This document shows positions 18,977 to 31,626 of a DNA stretch of 64,000 nt, piece by piece; the stretch's first letter is position 1, and every line of letters begins with the position of its first letter. The stretch is from Bacteroidales bacterium. GTDB taxonomy: Bacteria > Bacteroidota > Bacteroidia > Bacteroidales > JAGOPY01. A program made the translations under genes and the position numbers. Location: contig JALNZD010000008.1 of NCBI GenBank assembly GCA_023229505.1, forward strand, positions 1-64,000. The letters run 5' to 3'. A model generated the notes under the pieces. The model was not told where the DNA came from, searched no databases, and was given only the letters and a program-made list of their open reading frames with translations.

Positions 18977-18996
18977 TAAGTTAACAATATTTTGTA

Positions 18997-20334
18997 ATGA
19001 AAAAAGTCCTGATCCTTGGAGCCGGCATGGTGGTGAAACCCATCGTGCGTTATTTACTGGATAAAAATATTATCGTCACGGTTGCTACCCGTACTAAGTC
19101 GAAAGCTGATGAAATGATCGCTGGTCATCCCAATGGCCGTTCTGTTGCCTGGACAGTCGAACAGGAAGCCGAACTTGATAAGATGATCGCTGAGCACGAC
19201 CTGACGGTCAGCTTGCTGCCTTATCTTCATCACGTGATGGTGGCTAAAAAGTGCATCCGCCTTAAGAAAAATATGGTTACTACGTCTTATGTGAAGCCTG
19301 AGATGCAGGCACTGGATGCGGAAGCTAAACAAGCCGGAATCATCATCCTGAATGAACTGGGCCTTGATCCGGGTATCGATCACATGTCGGCCATGCGCAT
19401 CATCGATCATATCCATGGCAAAGGTGGTAAGGTGGAAGAGTTCTATTCCTTCTGCGGAGCACTGGTAGCGCCCGAAGTAGAAGAAAACCCATTCCACTAT
19501 AAATTCACCTGGGCGCCAAAAGGCGTGGTGATGGCCGGAAATAACGATGGTAAGTTCCTGAAGAACGGGGAAGAAAAATACATTCCGACTGAGAATTTAT
19601 TCAGGAATCCCCTGAAAGTGAACTTCCCGAAAATTGGTTTACTTGATGTTTATCCCAACAGGGATTCCCTTCCTTACAAGGAGCTGTATGGAATTCCCGA
19701 AGCAAAGACCATTATGCGCGGCACATTCCGTTACGAAGGCTGGTGCGAGATCATTGATGCGCTTAAAGTGATCAAGCTGATAACTTACGATAAGATAAAC
19801 CTTGAAGGACTGACCTACGCCGGTTTCATGGCAAAACAGATAGGGGAGGCCTCTGCGGCAAGCATCCGGGACAAAGTTGCAACCAAACTGGGACTTAAAC
19901 CTGGCGCACGTCCGCTCATAGCCATGGAATGGCTCGGATTGTTCAGCAATGAGCCTTTAAACAGGAAGGAAGACAGCCCGTTTGAGATCGTTTCCGACCT
20001 GATGATCGCTAAAATGATGATCCAGCCGGAAGAACGCGACATGGTGGTGATGCAGCACACATTCCTGGCCGGTTATCCTGATGGGAAAAAAGAGGTGATC
20101 AAATCGCGCATGCTCGATTTCGGTACCCTGAAAACCGATACTTCCATCGCCAGAACCGTAGCTTTGCCGGCTGCCTGCGGGGTCGATATGATCCTTCACG
20201 GAAAGATCCAGGCCAAGGGCGTCCATATCCCGGTAATCCCCGCCATTTACAACCCGATCCTCAACCAACTTGAAACCATGCATATTAAGATGGTGGAAGA
20301 ATATGGGCTTCCGGTGAGTGAGAGGATAAATTAG
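18997..20334 (+). CDS. Saccharopine dehydrogenase (glutamate-forming type)
   Basis: The 445-residue protein has an N-terminal Rossmann motif ('KVLILGAGMVVKPIVRYL') and the saccharopine dehydrogenase C-terminal domain, with 'LNELGLDPGIDHMSAM' and 'GTFRYEGWCEIIDAL'. This form oxidises saccharopine to aminoadipate semialdehyde and glutamate. Together with the preceding gene it forms a split version of aminoadipic semialdehyde synthase, i.e. the lysine degradation route through saccharopine, acting in the cytosol. No aminoadipate semialdehyde dehydrogenase is present in the window. The next gene begins 3 bp downstream. Confidence 0.88.
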   Translation: MKKVLILGAGMVVKPIVRYLLDKNIIVTVATRTKSKADEMIAGHPNGRSVAWTVEQEAELDKMIAEHDLTVSLLPYLHHVMVAKKCIRLKKNMVTTSYVKPEMQALDAEAKQAGIIILNELGLDPGIDHMSAMRIIDHIHGKGGKVEEFYSFCGALVAPEVEENPFHYKFTWAPKGVVMAGNNDGKFLKNGEEKYIPTENLFRNPLKVNFPKIGLLDVYPNRDSLPYKELYGIPEAKTIMRGTFRYEGWCEIIDALKVIKLITYDKINLEGLTYAGFMAKQIGEASAASIRDKVATKLGLKPGARPLIAMEWLGLFSNEPLNRKEDSPFEIVSDLMIAKMMIQPEERDMVVMQHTFLAGYPDGKKEVIKSRMLDFGTLKTDTSIARTVALPAACGVDMILHGKIQAKGVHIPVIPAIYNPILNQLETMHIKMVEEYGLPVSERIN

Positions 20335-20337
20335 AGA

Positions 20338-21174
20338 ATGAAATATTTCATCACTATCGCCCTGATCCTGGTAATTTTATACCTGATCGGGAACATGGAT
20401 TTCGGGACGGGCGGAAAGCAAACCAAAAAACAAAAGATCAAAAAAGCAGATATGGTAAAAATGCGTTATGCCAAGTGGATCGGGGGCGGGCTCGGTTGGG
20501 CCTTCGGCGGACCGATAGGGGGTATACTCGGATTTATTTTCGGCACTATGGTCGACGGAATGCAATCTGGGAAGTTTGAATACAAACCAACCCAATCGGG
20601 CGATTTCAGCATTAGCTTGCTGGTGCTTTCCGCCGCTGTCATGCGCGCCGACGGTAAAGTGATGAAATCGGAACTGGATTATGTCAAAAACTTTTTCATC
20701 CGGCAATTTGGAGTAGAAACCGCGAACAACCGGATCCAGATGCTCCAGGAGATACTGAAGCAGGATTTCGACCTGCCTGAGGTATGCCAGCAGATCGGGC
20801 AATACATGGAATATCCGTCCCGCCTGCAGTTACTGCATTATCTCTTTGGACTTTCTTCAGCCGACGGGCAATATAACCCGAAAGAGGTTGAAATGATCGG
20901 ACTTATCTCGGGTTATCTCGGTATCGAAAAGCAAGATTACGAGTCAATCCGGGCCATGTTTGTCAGGGATATTAATAGCGCATACAAAGTCCTTGAAATT
21001 TCACCGGAAGCCACGGAAGACGAAGTGAAAGCAGCTTACCGCAAAATGGCTGTAAAGTACCATCCCGATAAAGTCGCTCACATAGGCGAAGATGTCCAGC
21101 ATGCAGCCAAGGAAAAATTCCAGCAGCTAAATGGGGCGTACGAGGAAATTAAGAAGCAGAGAGGGATGAAATAA
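20338..21174 (+). CDS. DjlA-like membrane co-chaperone (TerB-like plus J domain)
   Basis: The 278-residue protein has an N-terminal membrane span (about 3-18), a Gly-rich hydrophobic segment ('GGGLGWAFGGPIGGILGFIF', about 50-69), a TerB-like helical domain (about 85-205), and a C-terminal J domain with the HPD motif in 'YHPDKV'. The arrangement is that of DjlA, which recruits DnaK to the membrane. It starts 3 bp after the saccharopine dehydrogenase stop, probably through operon packing rather than function. Confidence 0.85.
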   Translation: MKYFITIALILVILYLIGNMDFGTGGKQTKKQKIKKADMVKMRYAKWIGGGLGWAFGGPIGGILGFIFGTMVDGMQSGKFEYKPTQSGDFSISLLVLSAAVMRADGKVMKSELDYVKNFFIRQFGVETANNRIQMLQEILKQDFDLPEVCQQIGQYMEYPSRLQLLHYLFGLSSADGQYNPKEVEMIGLISGYLGIEKQDYESIRAMFVRDINSAYKVLEISPEATEDEVKAAYRKMAVKYHPDKVAHIGEDVQHAAKEKFQQLNGAYEEIKKQRGMK

Positions 21175-21175
21175 T

Positions 21176-21205
21176 TGTAGGGGTCAACGGCCGTTGACCC
21201 CTACA
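21176..21205. terminator. Perfect 30-bp palindrome between convergent genes
   Basis: TGTAGGGGTCAACGG is followed at once by its exact complement, starting one base after the DjlA-like gene stop and ahead of the convergent porin gene. It can form a hairpin or cruciform with no loop beyond the centre. No T-run follows. CCCCTCC and GGGGAGGGG words follow at about 21220-21245. A bidirectional terminator or REP-like element is inferred. Confidence 0.55.
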
Positions 21206-21260
21206 GCAATAATTCTTTCCCCTCCAACGGATGGGGGAGGGGATTTAGGGGTGGGGGCGG

Positions 21261-23159
21261 TCAATCATAAAAACTCCATGACAACCCGAACTTTATGATC
21301 CCGTCCTGCATGGGGTAATGAGGAACCATATAATAGCGGCTCTCGCTGAATAAGAAATTCAAGTGCTGGTATTTGATGAAAAACCGGAACCGCTTGACCA
21401 TCAGGTTTATAAAGACATCCATGTAAACATAGTTCCCGATCTTTTTTTCATCCTGAAGATAAAACATCCGGGAAGCTGGCATATAGGCACTTGCATAATA
21501 AGCCGTATTATAGAATAGATCGATGCCAGGTTGCAGTATGCAGGCATTCTTAAATAAAGGCAGGGTAGGGAAGAACGACACCCTGGCCAGGAAATCCGGT
21601 ACTCTTATAAGTTCTTTGTTGGAATTATACTGGTAAACAAGCAGGGCGTCAATGCCCCAGACTTTCCAACGGAATTCATCTGACAGCGAAGCCTTTACGA
21701 TATTAATACTTCCCTTATACTGTGCGGGATGCGCTGACTGGTCGAGGTAAACATAGTCGCTGATCAGATGGTATTCAACCTTTCCCTCGATCCCCAGGAA
21801 ATTTAATGATAATGCTGCCTGTTGGATTATCTGGGAGGAAAATGAAGTATCCCAGCGAAAGTAATTTGACTGGAAATTTGTGAAGAAATAACCAGCTTGC
21901 TGACTGGCTGTAATGAAGCTCAGGTTTATATCGCCTGTCTTATTATTTTTTAACTTAAAGCTCTGGTTGGCCATTCCTTTGAGTTCAAAACCACCGTTAT
22001 TAAAGTCGCCCAGGGTATATTTTCCTGATAAATGGATTGCCATGGAGCGATATGGCCTTATTATTATTGCTGCTTCCGGGATCCAGTTGTTAAAGCTGCG
22101 TTTAGATATGGAATCCGAAATAAATGAATGTTTGTTAGCGATGGAAAAGATAATCAGCAGGTACTTCTGTTCGGGTTTGTCGCCCATCCGCAGGTTTGAC
22201 CAGGAAAAGTGGTTGTCAAATGACTGTACCTGTAATGAATCAAAGGTTTCTGATGAATCAATAACAGGATCAAACGGTTGGTAGAAAGTCGCCAGGGGAT
22301 CAGTATCGCTATATACCTGGATTTGCCTGGTATAATTAAATGTGTATGAAATCCGTCCGGCATGAAAAGTAGGAGGTTTTGTGATGGTTGAATCTTTCAG
22401 TTCCGGTTTTCCGGATAGATAGAAATAGGCATTTGCCAGCACGCCTGACTCTTTGATCAGATTTTGGGCAGTAGGAAGGTTGACATCAAACAGCCGGCTG
22501 TCGGTTTCAAGCTTTTCTTCGAAGATCGTATCATTGACGATACCGCCATTTTCACGAACGATGAATTTATTATGATGATAATTGGCAATAGCGCCGAACC
22601 GCAGGTTTTTAGTGAAATATTGCCCGGTAAAAACAACGCTTTTATCATCTGATTTTTGGTTAATATAGGTCCCGGGTGAATTGATCAGGAAAAAATCGAC
22701 TCCCAGGGTAACTGTTCTTTTGATAGTATGGCTATGGATAACGCGAAAAAGTTGTTCTTTTTGAGAACCATTATCATAAACAAGATAGGTAATGGGGATC
22801 AGATGCCTGTAATACCGGGTGTTTTCATTGGTAAACGTATAAACATCAAAGGACTCCATCCCGGTAAAAAACCCATCAGACAATTTTGGCCGGAAGACGA
22901 GGTTTTTATGGGCCTGGCCGACATTAGAAAAACTGGCATAAAAGCGGCCTGACTGATCGAGGGGGTTATATCGCTGGAAGCCTGTCACGCGGTTACTTCC
23001 GACCTTATTGAAATTTCCGACTGCAAGATTGTCGGTCCGGTTATAGTAATAGATAATGGTACTGGTATCATGGATCTGGAGCAGCGAGTCGAGTTTATCG
23101 GCAAAGAGGGAAAAGGGGAGGAGGAGAAGAAGGAGCAGGTATGACATCAGTTTGGCCAT
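21261..23159 (-). CDS. Putative outer-membrane porin (PF14121-like)
   Basis: The 632-residue protein has a signal peptide (about 1-20, 'LLLLLLPFSLFA') and then a long series of amphipathic, Tyr- and Phe-rich strands ending in 'DGIIKFGLSWSFYD', with the C-terminal aromatic typical of outer-membrane beta barrels. 'RFYASFSNVGQAHKNLVF' and 'YYNRTDNLAVGNFNKVG' resemble the Bacteroidota putative porin family (PF14121). The substrate is unknown. It is monocistronic and convergent with the DjlA-like gene. Confidence 0.75.
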   Translation of the reverse strand: MAKLMSYLLLLLLLPFSLFADKLDSLLQIHDTSTIIYYYNRTDNLAVGNFNKVGSNRVTGFQRYNPLDQSGRFYASFSNVGQAHKNLVFRPKLSDGFFTGMESFDVYTFTNENTRYYRHLIPITYLVYDNGSQKEQLFRVIHSHTIKRTVTLGVDFFLINSPGTYINQKSDDKSVVFTGQYFTKNLRFGAIANYHHNKFIVRENGGIVNDTIFEEKLETDSRLFDVNLPTAQNLIKESGVLANAYFYLSGKPELKDSTITKPPTFHAGRISYTFNYTRQIQVYSDTDPLATFYQPFDPVIDSSETFDSLQVQSFDNHFSWSNLRMGDKPEQKYLLIIFSIANKHSFISDSISKRSFNNWIPEAAIIIRPYRSMAIHLSGKYTLGDFNNGGFELKGMANQSFKLKNNKTGDINLSFITASQQAGYFFTNFQSNYFRWDTSFSSQIIQQAALSLNFLGIEGKVEYHLISDYVYLDQSAHPAQYKGSINIVKASLSDEFRWKVWGIDALLVYQYNSNKELIRVPDFLARVSFFPTLPLFKNACILQPGIDLFYNTAYYASAYMPASRMFYLQDEKKIGNYVYMDVFINLMVKRFRFFIKYQHLNFLFSESRYYMVPHYPMQDGIIKFGLSWSFYD

Positions 23160-23282
23160 GAAAATAAAATAGTCGAAAATGAAACGATGCAGGTGATGTT
23201 TTATTTTTCAAAAATAGGCATTTCTTCCATCCAATGGATCACCTGTTCTTCAAGTTGGGGGTGAGGCACGGTCATAAAAAAA

Positions 23283-23308
23283 ACCCCGGCATCTGGCCGG
23301 GGTTTTTA
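23283..23308 (-). terminator. Intrinsic terminator of the rRNA operon
   Basis: CCCCGGC (23284-23290), loop ATCTG, GCCGGGG (23296-23302), flanked by an A-run on the left and TTTTTAT on the right, so it can act in both directions. It lies about 10 bp beyond the 5S 3' end and is the natural end of the rRNA transcript. The porin gene upstream of it on the plus-coordinate side is transcribed away from it. Confidence 0.88.
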
Positions 23309-23312
23309 TAAA

Positions 23313-23422
23313 TTCTGGCAACGACATACTCTCCCACAAATACATGCAGTACCATCTGCGCTGGCGGGCTTAACGACTCTGTTCGGAATGGGAAGAGGTG
23401 GACCCCGCCGCTATAGTCACCA
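23313..23422 (-). rRNA. rrf: 5S ribosomal RNA
   Basis: The minus strand reads GGTGACTATAGCGGCGGGGT, followed by the conserved CACCTCTTCCCATTCCGAAC segment and a closing stem before the terminator. Ends are approximate to a few bases. It is the last gene of the rRNA operon. Confidence 0.93.
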
Positions 23423-23511
23423 AAAAATCTTTAGCCTAAGGAGGCTGCAATTTTTTAAAAATGACATGCTGTGAAAGAAAATACAGTTTAGAATGGGATA
23501 TCTTGACATTT

Positions 23512-26435
<2,924 letters not shown>

Positions 26436-26516
26436 TAATCTAGTAGAATGTCAGGATAACCCAGACATTCTGTATTTTCTTTCAACATGTCAAAGAACTT
26501 TTATAGGTATCAGGTT

Positions 26517-26556
26517 TTATCACACCCACACTTCTATCACACTCACACCCACACCC
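26517..26556. repeat. CACACCCACAC word repeat in the 23S-tRNA spacer
   Basis: The spacer between 23S and tRNA-Ala carries CACACCCACACTTCTATCAC and CACTCACACCCACACCCATC words. The complementary words (GTGTGGGTGTGGGTG) occur at 48676-48713 next to the tRNA-Ser pair, so the family recurs near tRNA genes in this window. Confidence 0.55.
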
Positions 26557-26562
26557 ATCTCG

Positions 26563-26636
26563 TGGAGAATATCGGATTCGAACCGATGACCCCTAGCTTG
26601 CAAAGCTAGTGCTCTAGCCAGCTGAGCTAATCCCCC
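26563..26636 (-). tRNA. tRNA-Ala (TGC)
   Basis: The minus strand folds into a 74-nt cloverleaf: acceptor GGGGGAT/ATTCTCC, D arm GCTCAGCTGGCTAGAGC, anticodon loop TTTGCAA with anticodon TGC, and TPsiC arm with GGTTCGAATCC. CCA is not encoded. It lies in the 16S-23S spacer. Confidence 0.97.
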
Positions 26637-26653
26637 AAAACGATAACCATACG

Positions 26654-26727
26654 TAGTCCCGCGCAGATTTGAACTGCGGACCCCTACATTATCAGTGTAG
26701 TGCTCTAACCAACTGAGCTACGGGACT
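26654..26727 (-). tRNA. tRNA-Ile (GAT)
   Basis: The minus strand folds into a 74-nt cloverleaf: acceptor AGTCCCG/CGGGACT, D arm GCTCAGTTGGTTAGAGC, anticodon loop CTGATAA with anticodon GAT, and TPsiC arm with AGTTCAAATCT. It is the first tRNA of the 16S-23S spacer. Confidence 0.97.
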
Positions 26728-26885
26728 ATACCTTTACCGCTGGGCAAGGCTTGCTTCCTGTGCTCTTTAGGAAGATACGTTACACTGCTCGTTTTGGAAC
26801 AAGCCTAATTAAATAAAAAAAGATGAAGCAGCAGCGGAGCAAATACTTTCCGATTAATAACCGGTTGTATCAGCAAATCTCTCTA

Positions 26886-28408
<1,523 letters not shown>

Positions 28409-28554
28409 ATAATGAATTATTTAATCTCTTGGACTTGCAATTTCACCATAATTGGAGTATTAATCTTGGAGCATTTGCTTCCGCTAGGCTTGCTTCAATC
28501 TTTTCAAAGAACTTTTTTTATTCCTTTTGTACTTTTTTAAAGTCAAAAGGGCTG

Positions 28555-28585
28555 CAAAGATATAACCTTTTTTTTATCCGGCAAA
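28555..28585 (-). promoter_or_regulatory. rRNA operon promoter, proximal (P2)
   Basis: On the minus strand TTTG (28585-28582) is followed after exactly 19 nt by TATCTTTG (28562-28555). This is a perfect match to the Bacteroidota primary sigma consensus TTTG-N19-TAnnTTTG. It lies about 150 nt upstream of the 16S 5' end. Confidence 0.85.
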
Positions 28586-28701
28586 CATTTCCAAAAAATA
28601 AATAATCATTTTCCGGAAAATGGGCATCTCATGTAATACATGATGTCCGGTTTGCTAATGTTTTCAGGTATTTTTTAAAGAACGAAATTCAAATGAGGGT
28701 G

Positions 28702-28731
28702 CAAAGGTAATAACATTTACTAATATACAAT
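28702..28731 (-). promoter_or_regulatory. rRNA operon promoter, distal (P1)
   Basis: On the minus strand ATTG is followed after about 18 nt by TACCTTTG (28709-28702), a near match to the same consensus about 147 bp upstream of P2. Tandem promoters are usual for rRNA operons. Between the two lie a perfect 16-bp palindrome CATTTTCCGGAAAATG (28607-28622) and an inverted repeat around CATCTCATGTAATACATGATG (28625-28645, split by its centre). The whole gap 28409-28794 has no gene. Confidence 0.6.
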
Positions 28732-28794
28732 AAAATGCATGAGTAAAAATTAATTTAAGATATGAACATTGGTTAATAAACCCTTAAAATCAAA

Positions 28795-29313
28795 TCAACC
28801 ACCTCTTCTGGCGATACCGATCAATTCATATTTAAAAGAATCCTTGACGATCAGGAACAAGGCAATGATATAAAAACTATCAATAAGCAGGTCGTAAATA
28901 AATTTGATGGTTGCAGAGTTGTAATATGCTGTGAGCAGCAGAACATAAATAAGTTGAATTGTATAAAATGCTATGATATTCTCGATGGCTGACCGCGTGG
29001 CGTGTTTTACGGACATATTGAAAAAAAGCAGTATTTGCCAGGTCAGGATCATAATAAAAGGAAGCAGTATAAGATCGGCTTTTTGGGGGTAAGATCCTTT
29101 TCTGCCATCAACGATAGTATCAACAATGAACGTCGGGGCATTTTCTACCAGTTTAAGACCTACATGCGTATCATGGGAAAATAGCAATAAGATATTTGCG
29201 CCGACTCTGAGCAATTGAGCGTACAAATAAGCAAACCCATTAAACCAAAGGGCCAGCAAAAGCCCTGATGCCCCGAGAACAATTAAAATATTGATAATTT
29301 TCTTTTGTCTCAT
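28795..29313 (-). CDS. Small multi-pass membrane protein paired with an exosortase
   Basis: The 172-residue protein has about four membrane spans (about 7-25, 79-100, 108-128, 140-157) and one hydrophilic loop around 45-75 ('TFIVDTIVDGRKGSYPQKAD') that probably faces the periplasm. It overlaps the upstream exosortase gene by 4 bp (ATGA), so the two are almost certainly translated together. I do not recognise the family. By analogy with other exosortase loci it may be a partner, or a protein for synthesis or delivery of the sorted product. Confidence 0.75.
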   Translation of the reverse strand: MRQKKIINILIVLGASGLLLALWFNGFAYLYAQLLRVGANILLLFSHDTHVGLKLVENAPTFIVDTIVDGRKGSYPQKADLILLPFIMILTWQILLFFNMSVKHATRSAIENIIAFYTIQLIYVLLLTAYYNSATIKFIYDLLIDSFYIIALFLIVKDSFKYELIGIARRGG

Positions 29314-29948
29314 GTCTGCGGATCTTTGGGTTGAAAATCAGGATTGTTCAATTTGTCGCGCCAGGCCCAGACACCAAATATCATAAATCCAAACAGGATA
29401 TTCCAGACGTAATCATGGGTCGTGTCAAAAATTTGGGGATAATACCGTCCGACATAGCCCATGGCAAAGAAACGGAGAATGTTTGTCAGGAAAATAACAA
29501 AGAAGAATATGAGCAGGTTAATGAGTTTATGCTTGAGATTCCAATTGGCAAAAACAGCTAAAGCAATGGCAAACAGGTAGAAATTATATGCGGTACATTC
29601 AACGATTATTTCCATGGAAAAACCATCGAGTGTGATGGTAGAAAAGCCCAGTTTCCGAATGGGAATGAAAAACAATTTTCCCATAGCAATAGTTGAATTC
29701 GTTGTGAAACCAACGAAAAAATTACGAAATTCTTCTTTTATACCAGGTATATGCACTATGAGTACCAGAAGGAACCATAAGGCAAAAGCCTTGATCAAAG
29801 GCAATAATTTAATCAGCAACTCTTTATTGAACAGGGGTTTTTGAGGCTTTTGCGGCTTTTGTTTCTTATCCGGCGTAGCAGTGGGCATCGGTTTTTGATG
29901 AACCTTCTTCTGGCTGGGAATCGGTCTATTGCTATTTTTCTTTTTCAA
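29310..29948 (-). CDS. Exosortase/archaeosortase family protein
   Basis: The 212-residue protein has a Lys/Pro-rich cytosolic extension (about 1-40), then five or six membrane spans. The exosortase residues are in order: Cys118 in 'VECTAYNFYLFAIAL', Arg159 in 'TNILRFFAMG', and His178 in 'THDYVWNILFG'. Exosortases are membrane transpeptidase-like enzymes that cut a C-terminal tripartite signal and attach or release the surface protein. No target with such a signal is evident in the window. The gene is followed by a 4-bp-overlapping membrane protein. The Lys/Pro tail is unusual. Confidence 0.85.
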   Translation of the reverse strand: MKKKNSNRPIPSQKKVHQKPMPTATPDKKQKPQKPQKPLFNKELLIKLLPLIKAFALWFLLVLIVHIPGIKEEFRNFFVGFTTNSTIAMGKLFFIPIRKLGFSTITLDGFSMEIIVECTAYNFYLFAIALAVFANWNLKHKLINLLIFFFVIFLTNILRFFAMGYVGRYYPQIFDTTHDYVWNILFGFMIFGVWAWRDKLNNPDFQPKDPQT

Positions 29949-30098
29949 AATGAAAATAATTTTGGAATGTAAAAATAGAAAAAGATATCAAAATATTGAT
30001 GGATGGAATATTTTTAGGATTTACAAGGTTTTTTAACAAGGTGGCCGTATTACCTTTCGACGATTCAATGATAAATACCGGATGGTGGTTTATATTAA

Positions 30099-30141
30099 GC
30101 TCCGGGCCGGCTGAATTCTTATTTCAGACCGGCCCGAGCGC
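30099..30141. terminator. Strong hairpin downstream of pyrI
   Basis: GCTCCGGGCCGGCTGAA pairs with TTCAGACCGGCCCGAGCGC around a short A/T loop. An A-run or T-run (CTTTTTTG) lies at the right end, so it resembles an intrinsic terminator in plus orientation but also ends the minus-strand pyrBI transcript. It lies 36 bp after the pyrI stop. Confidence 0.6.
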
Positions 30142-30176
30142 TTTTTTGCTGGTAAATCAATAAAGGCTAACGATCG

Positions 30177-30644
30177 TCAAATGAATTCAAGGTTATTCTT
30201 ATCTGTAGCCTTTTCGCAGTAGATACACTCAAGTCGAAGGTCTTCTTTGTCGATAACATTGAATTTAGTGGGTATCTTTTCGTGGTTGGTGATACAATTT
30301 GGATTAAAACAACGGACAAACCTGTTGATCTGATCAGGAATTTCAACCTTTTTCTTTTCGACAACCTGGTAATCACGGATGACGATCAGCGTTGCCGATG
30401 GGGCTACCAAAGCGATCTTATTTATCTCATCACTTTTGAAAAAAAGGTTGGCCACTTTTATAATACCTTTACGGCCGTATTTTTTGCTCTCCAGGTTTGT
30501 TCCGAAAAGAATCTGTTCCCTGCAATTTTCCAGTCCTAATATTTTAACAACCTGAAAGACACTCTTTGCCGGGATGTGATCGATTACCGTCCCGTTTTCA
30601 ATGGCAGATACCTGCAATTCCTTCCGCGTCTTTTTCTCATCCAT
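30177..30644 (-). CDS. pyrI: Aspartate carbamoyltransferase regulatory chain
   Basis: The 155-residue protein has an N-terminal allosteric nucleotide-binding domain ('ENGTVIDHIPAKSVFQVVKI') and a C-terminal zinc domain with the four Cys ligands in 'CFNPNCITNHE' and 'LECIYCEKA'. PyrI binds CTP or ATP and tunes PyrB, the first committed enzyme of pyrimidine synthesis. It lies directly downstream of pyrB, 38 bp apart, the gap being filled by an A/T word repeat. Confidence 0.96.
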   Translation of the reverse strand: MDEKKTRKELQVSAIENGTVIDHIPAKSVFQVVKILGLENCREQILFGTNLESKKYGRKGIIKVANLFFKSDEINKIALVAPSATLIVIRDYQVVEKKKVEIPDQINRFVRCFNPNCITNHEKIPTKFNVIDKEDLRLECIYCEKATDKNNLEFI

Positions 30645-30654
30645 AACAACCGAA

Positions 30655-30690
30655 TTAAGAATTAAAAATTAAAAATTCAAAATTAAACTA
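30655..30690. repeat. A/T word repeat between pyrB and pyrI
   Basis: AATTAAGAATTAAAAATTAAAAATTCAAAATTAAAC fills the gap between the two genes and overlaps the pyrB stop codon. The same words occur at 2858-2884, 43602-43636 and 50941-50955. Confidence 0.6.
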
Positions 30691-31591
30691 CTCCAAGTAT
30701 CGACGCAAGCAAAGCCTGCCTGACAAAGACGCCATTCTGGGCTTGCCGGAAATAATATGCCATTGAGTTGTTATCTACCTCCATTTCAATTTCATTGACC
30801 CTGGGAAGAGGATGGAGAACCCGCATATTTTGCTTCGCCCCCTGAAGCATTTCATTCCTGAGAATATATGCATTCCTTACTTTTTCATATTCAATCGGAT
30901 CTGAAAATCTTTCTTTCTGAATACGGGTCATATACAATATATCCACCTGGGGGATCACATCATTAATATCTGTATATTGAAAGTAATCAAGCTGGTTTTC
31001 TTTGATCCTTCTTTTAACATAGCTTGGTAATTTAAGCTCCTCCGGCGAAACAAGGTGAAATGTTGCATTAAAATTACACATTGCAAATGTCAAAGAGTGA
31101 ACAGTCCTCCCATATTTCAGGTCGCCAACAAATGCGATCTGCAGGTTTTCCAGTTTTCCTTGTGTTTTCCTGATGGAATACATGTCGAGAAGCGTTTGGG
31201 TAGGATGCTGGTTAGCACCATCACCGGCATTTATAATAGGTACCGGACTGACTTCGCTGGCAAAACGCGCACTTCCTTCCCTGGGATGGCGCATCACGAT
31301 TATATCAGCATAATTACTGACTGTACGAATCGTATCATTCAAAGACTCGCCTTTAGAAACGCTGGAGGAGCCGGCTTCAGAGAACCCTATGACCTGAGCT
31401 CCCAACCTGGAAGCAGCACTTTCAAAGCTTAAACGGGTCCGGGTTGAAGGCTCAAAAAATAATGTTGCCACAACATATCCTTCCAGGATATTCTGAACGG
31501 GCTTGTCCTCAAATCCTTCAGCCAGGTCAAGAATACGGAGTTGTTCTTCTTTGGAATAATCATCAATAGAAACCAGGCTTTTATTTTTCAT
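30683..31591 (-). CDS. pyrB: Aspartate carbamoyltransferase catalytic chain
   Basis: The 302-residue enzyme joins carbamoyl phosphate and aspartate. The carbamoyl-phosphate site 'FEPSTRTRLSFE' (about 48-59), 'HPTQTLLDMYSI' and the aspartate-binding 'HPLPRVNEIEMEVD' are present. With pyrI it forms the class B (PyrB6PyrI6) holoenzyme. A minus-strand CAAACCTA at 31618-31625 reads as TAGGTTTG, a possible -7 element 27 nt before the start. Confidence 0.97.
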   Translation of the reverse strand: MKNKSLVSIDDYSKEEQLRILDLAEGFEDKPVQNILEGYVVATLFFEPSTRTRLSFESAASRLGAQVIGFSEAGSSSVSKGESLNDTIRTVSNYADIIVMRHPREGSARFASEVSPVPIINAGDGANQHPTQTLLDMYSIRKTQGKLENLQIAFVGDLKYGRTVHSLTFAMCNFNATFHLVSPEELKLPSYVKRRIKENQLDYFQYTDINDVIPQVDILYMTRIQKERFSDPIEYEKVRNAYILRNEMLQGAKQNMRVLHPLPRVNEIEMEVDNNSMAYYFRQAQNGVFVRQALLASILGVV

Positions 31592-31626
31592 ACACTTTGG
31601 TCAGGTAATTGGTTTGCCAAACCTAA

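Noticed and set aside
28795..29948. Reading the exosortase pair as part of T9SS
   Set aside because: The two sorting systems are unrelated, and the catalytic Cys/Arg/His pattern is exosortase-type.
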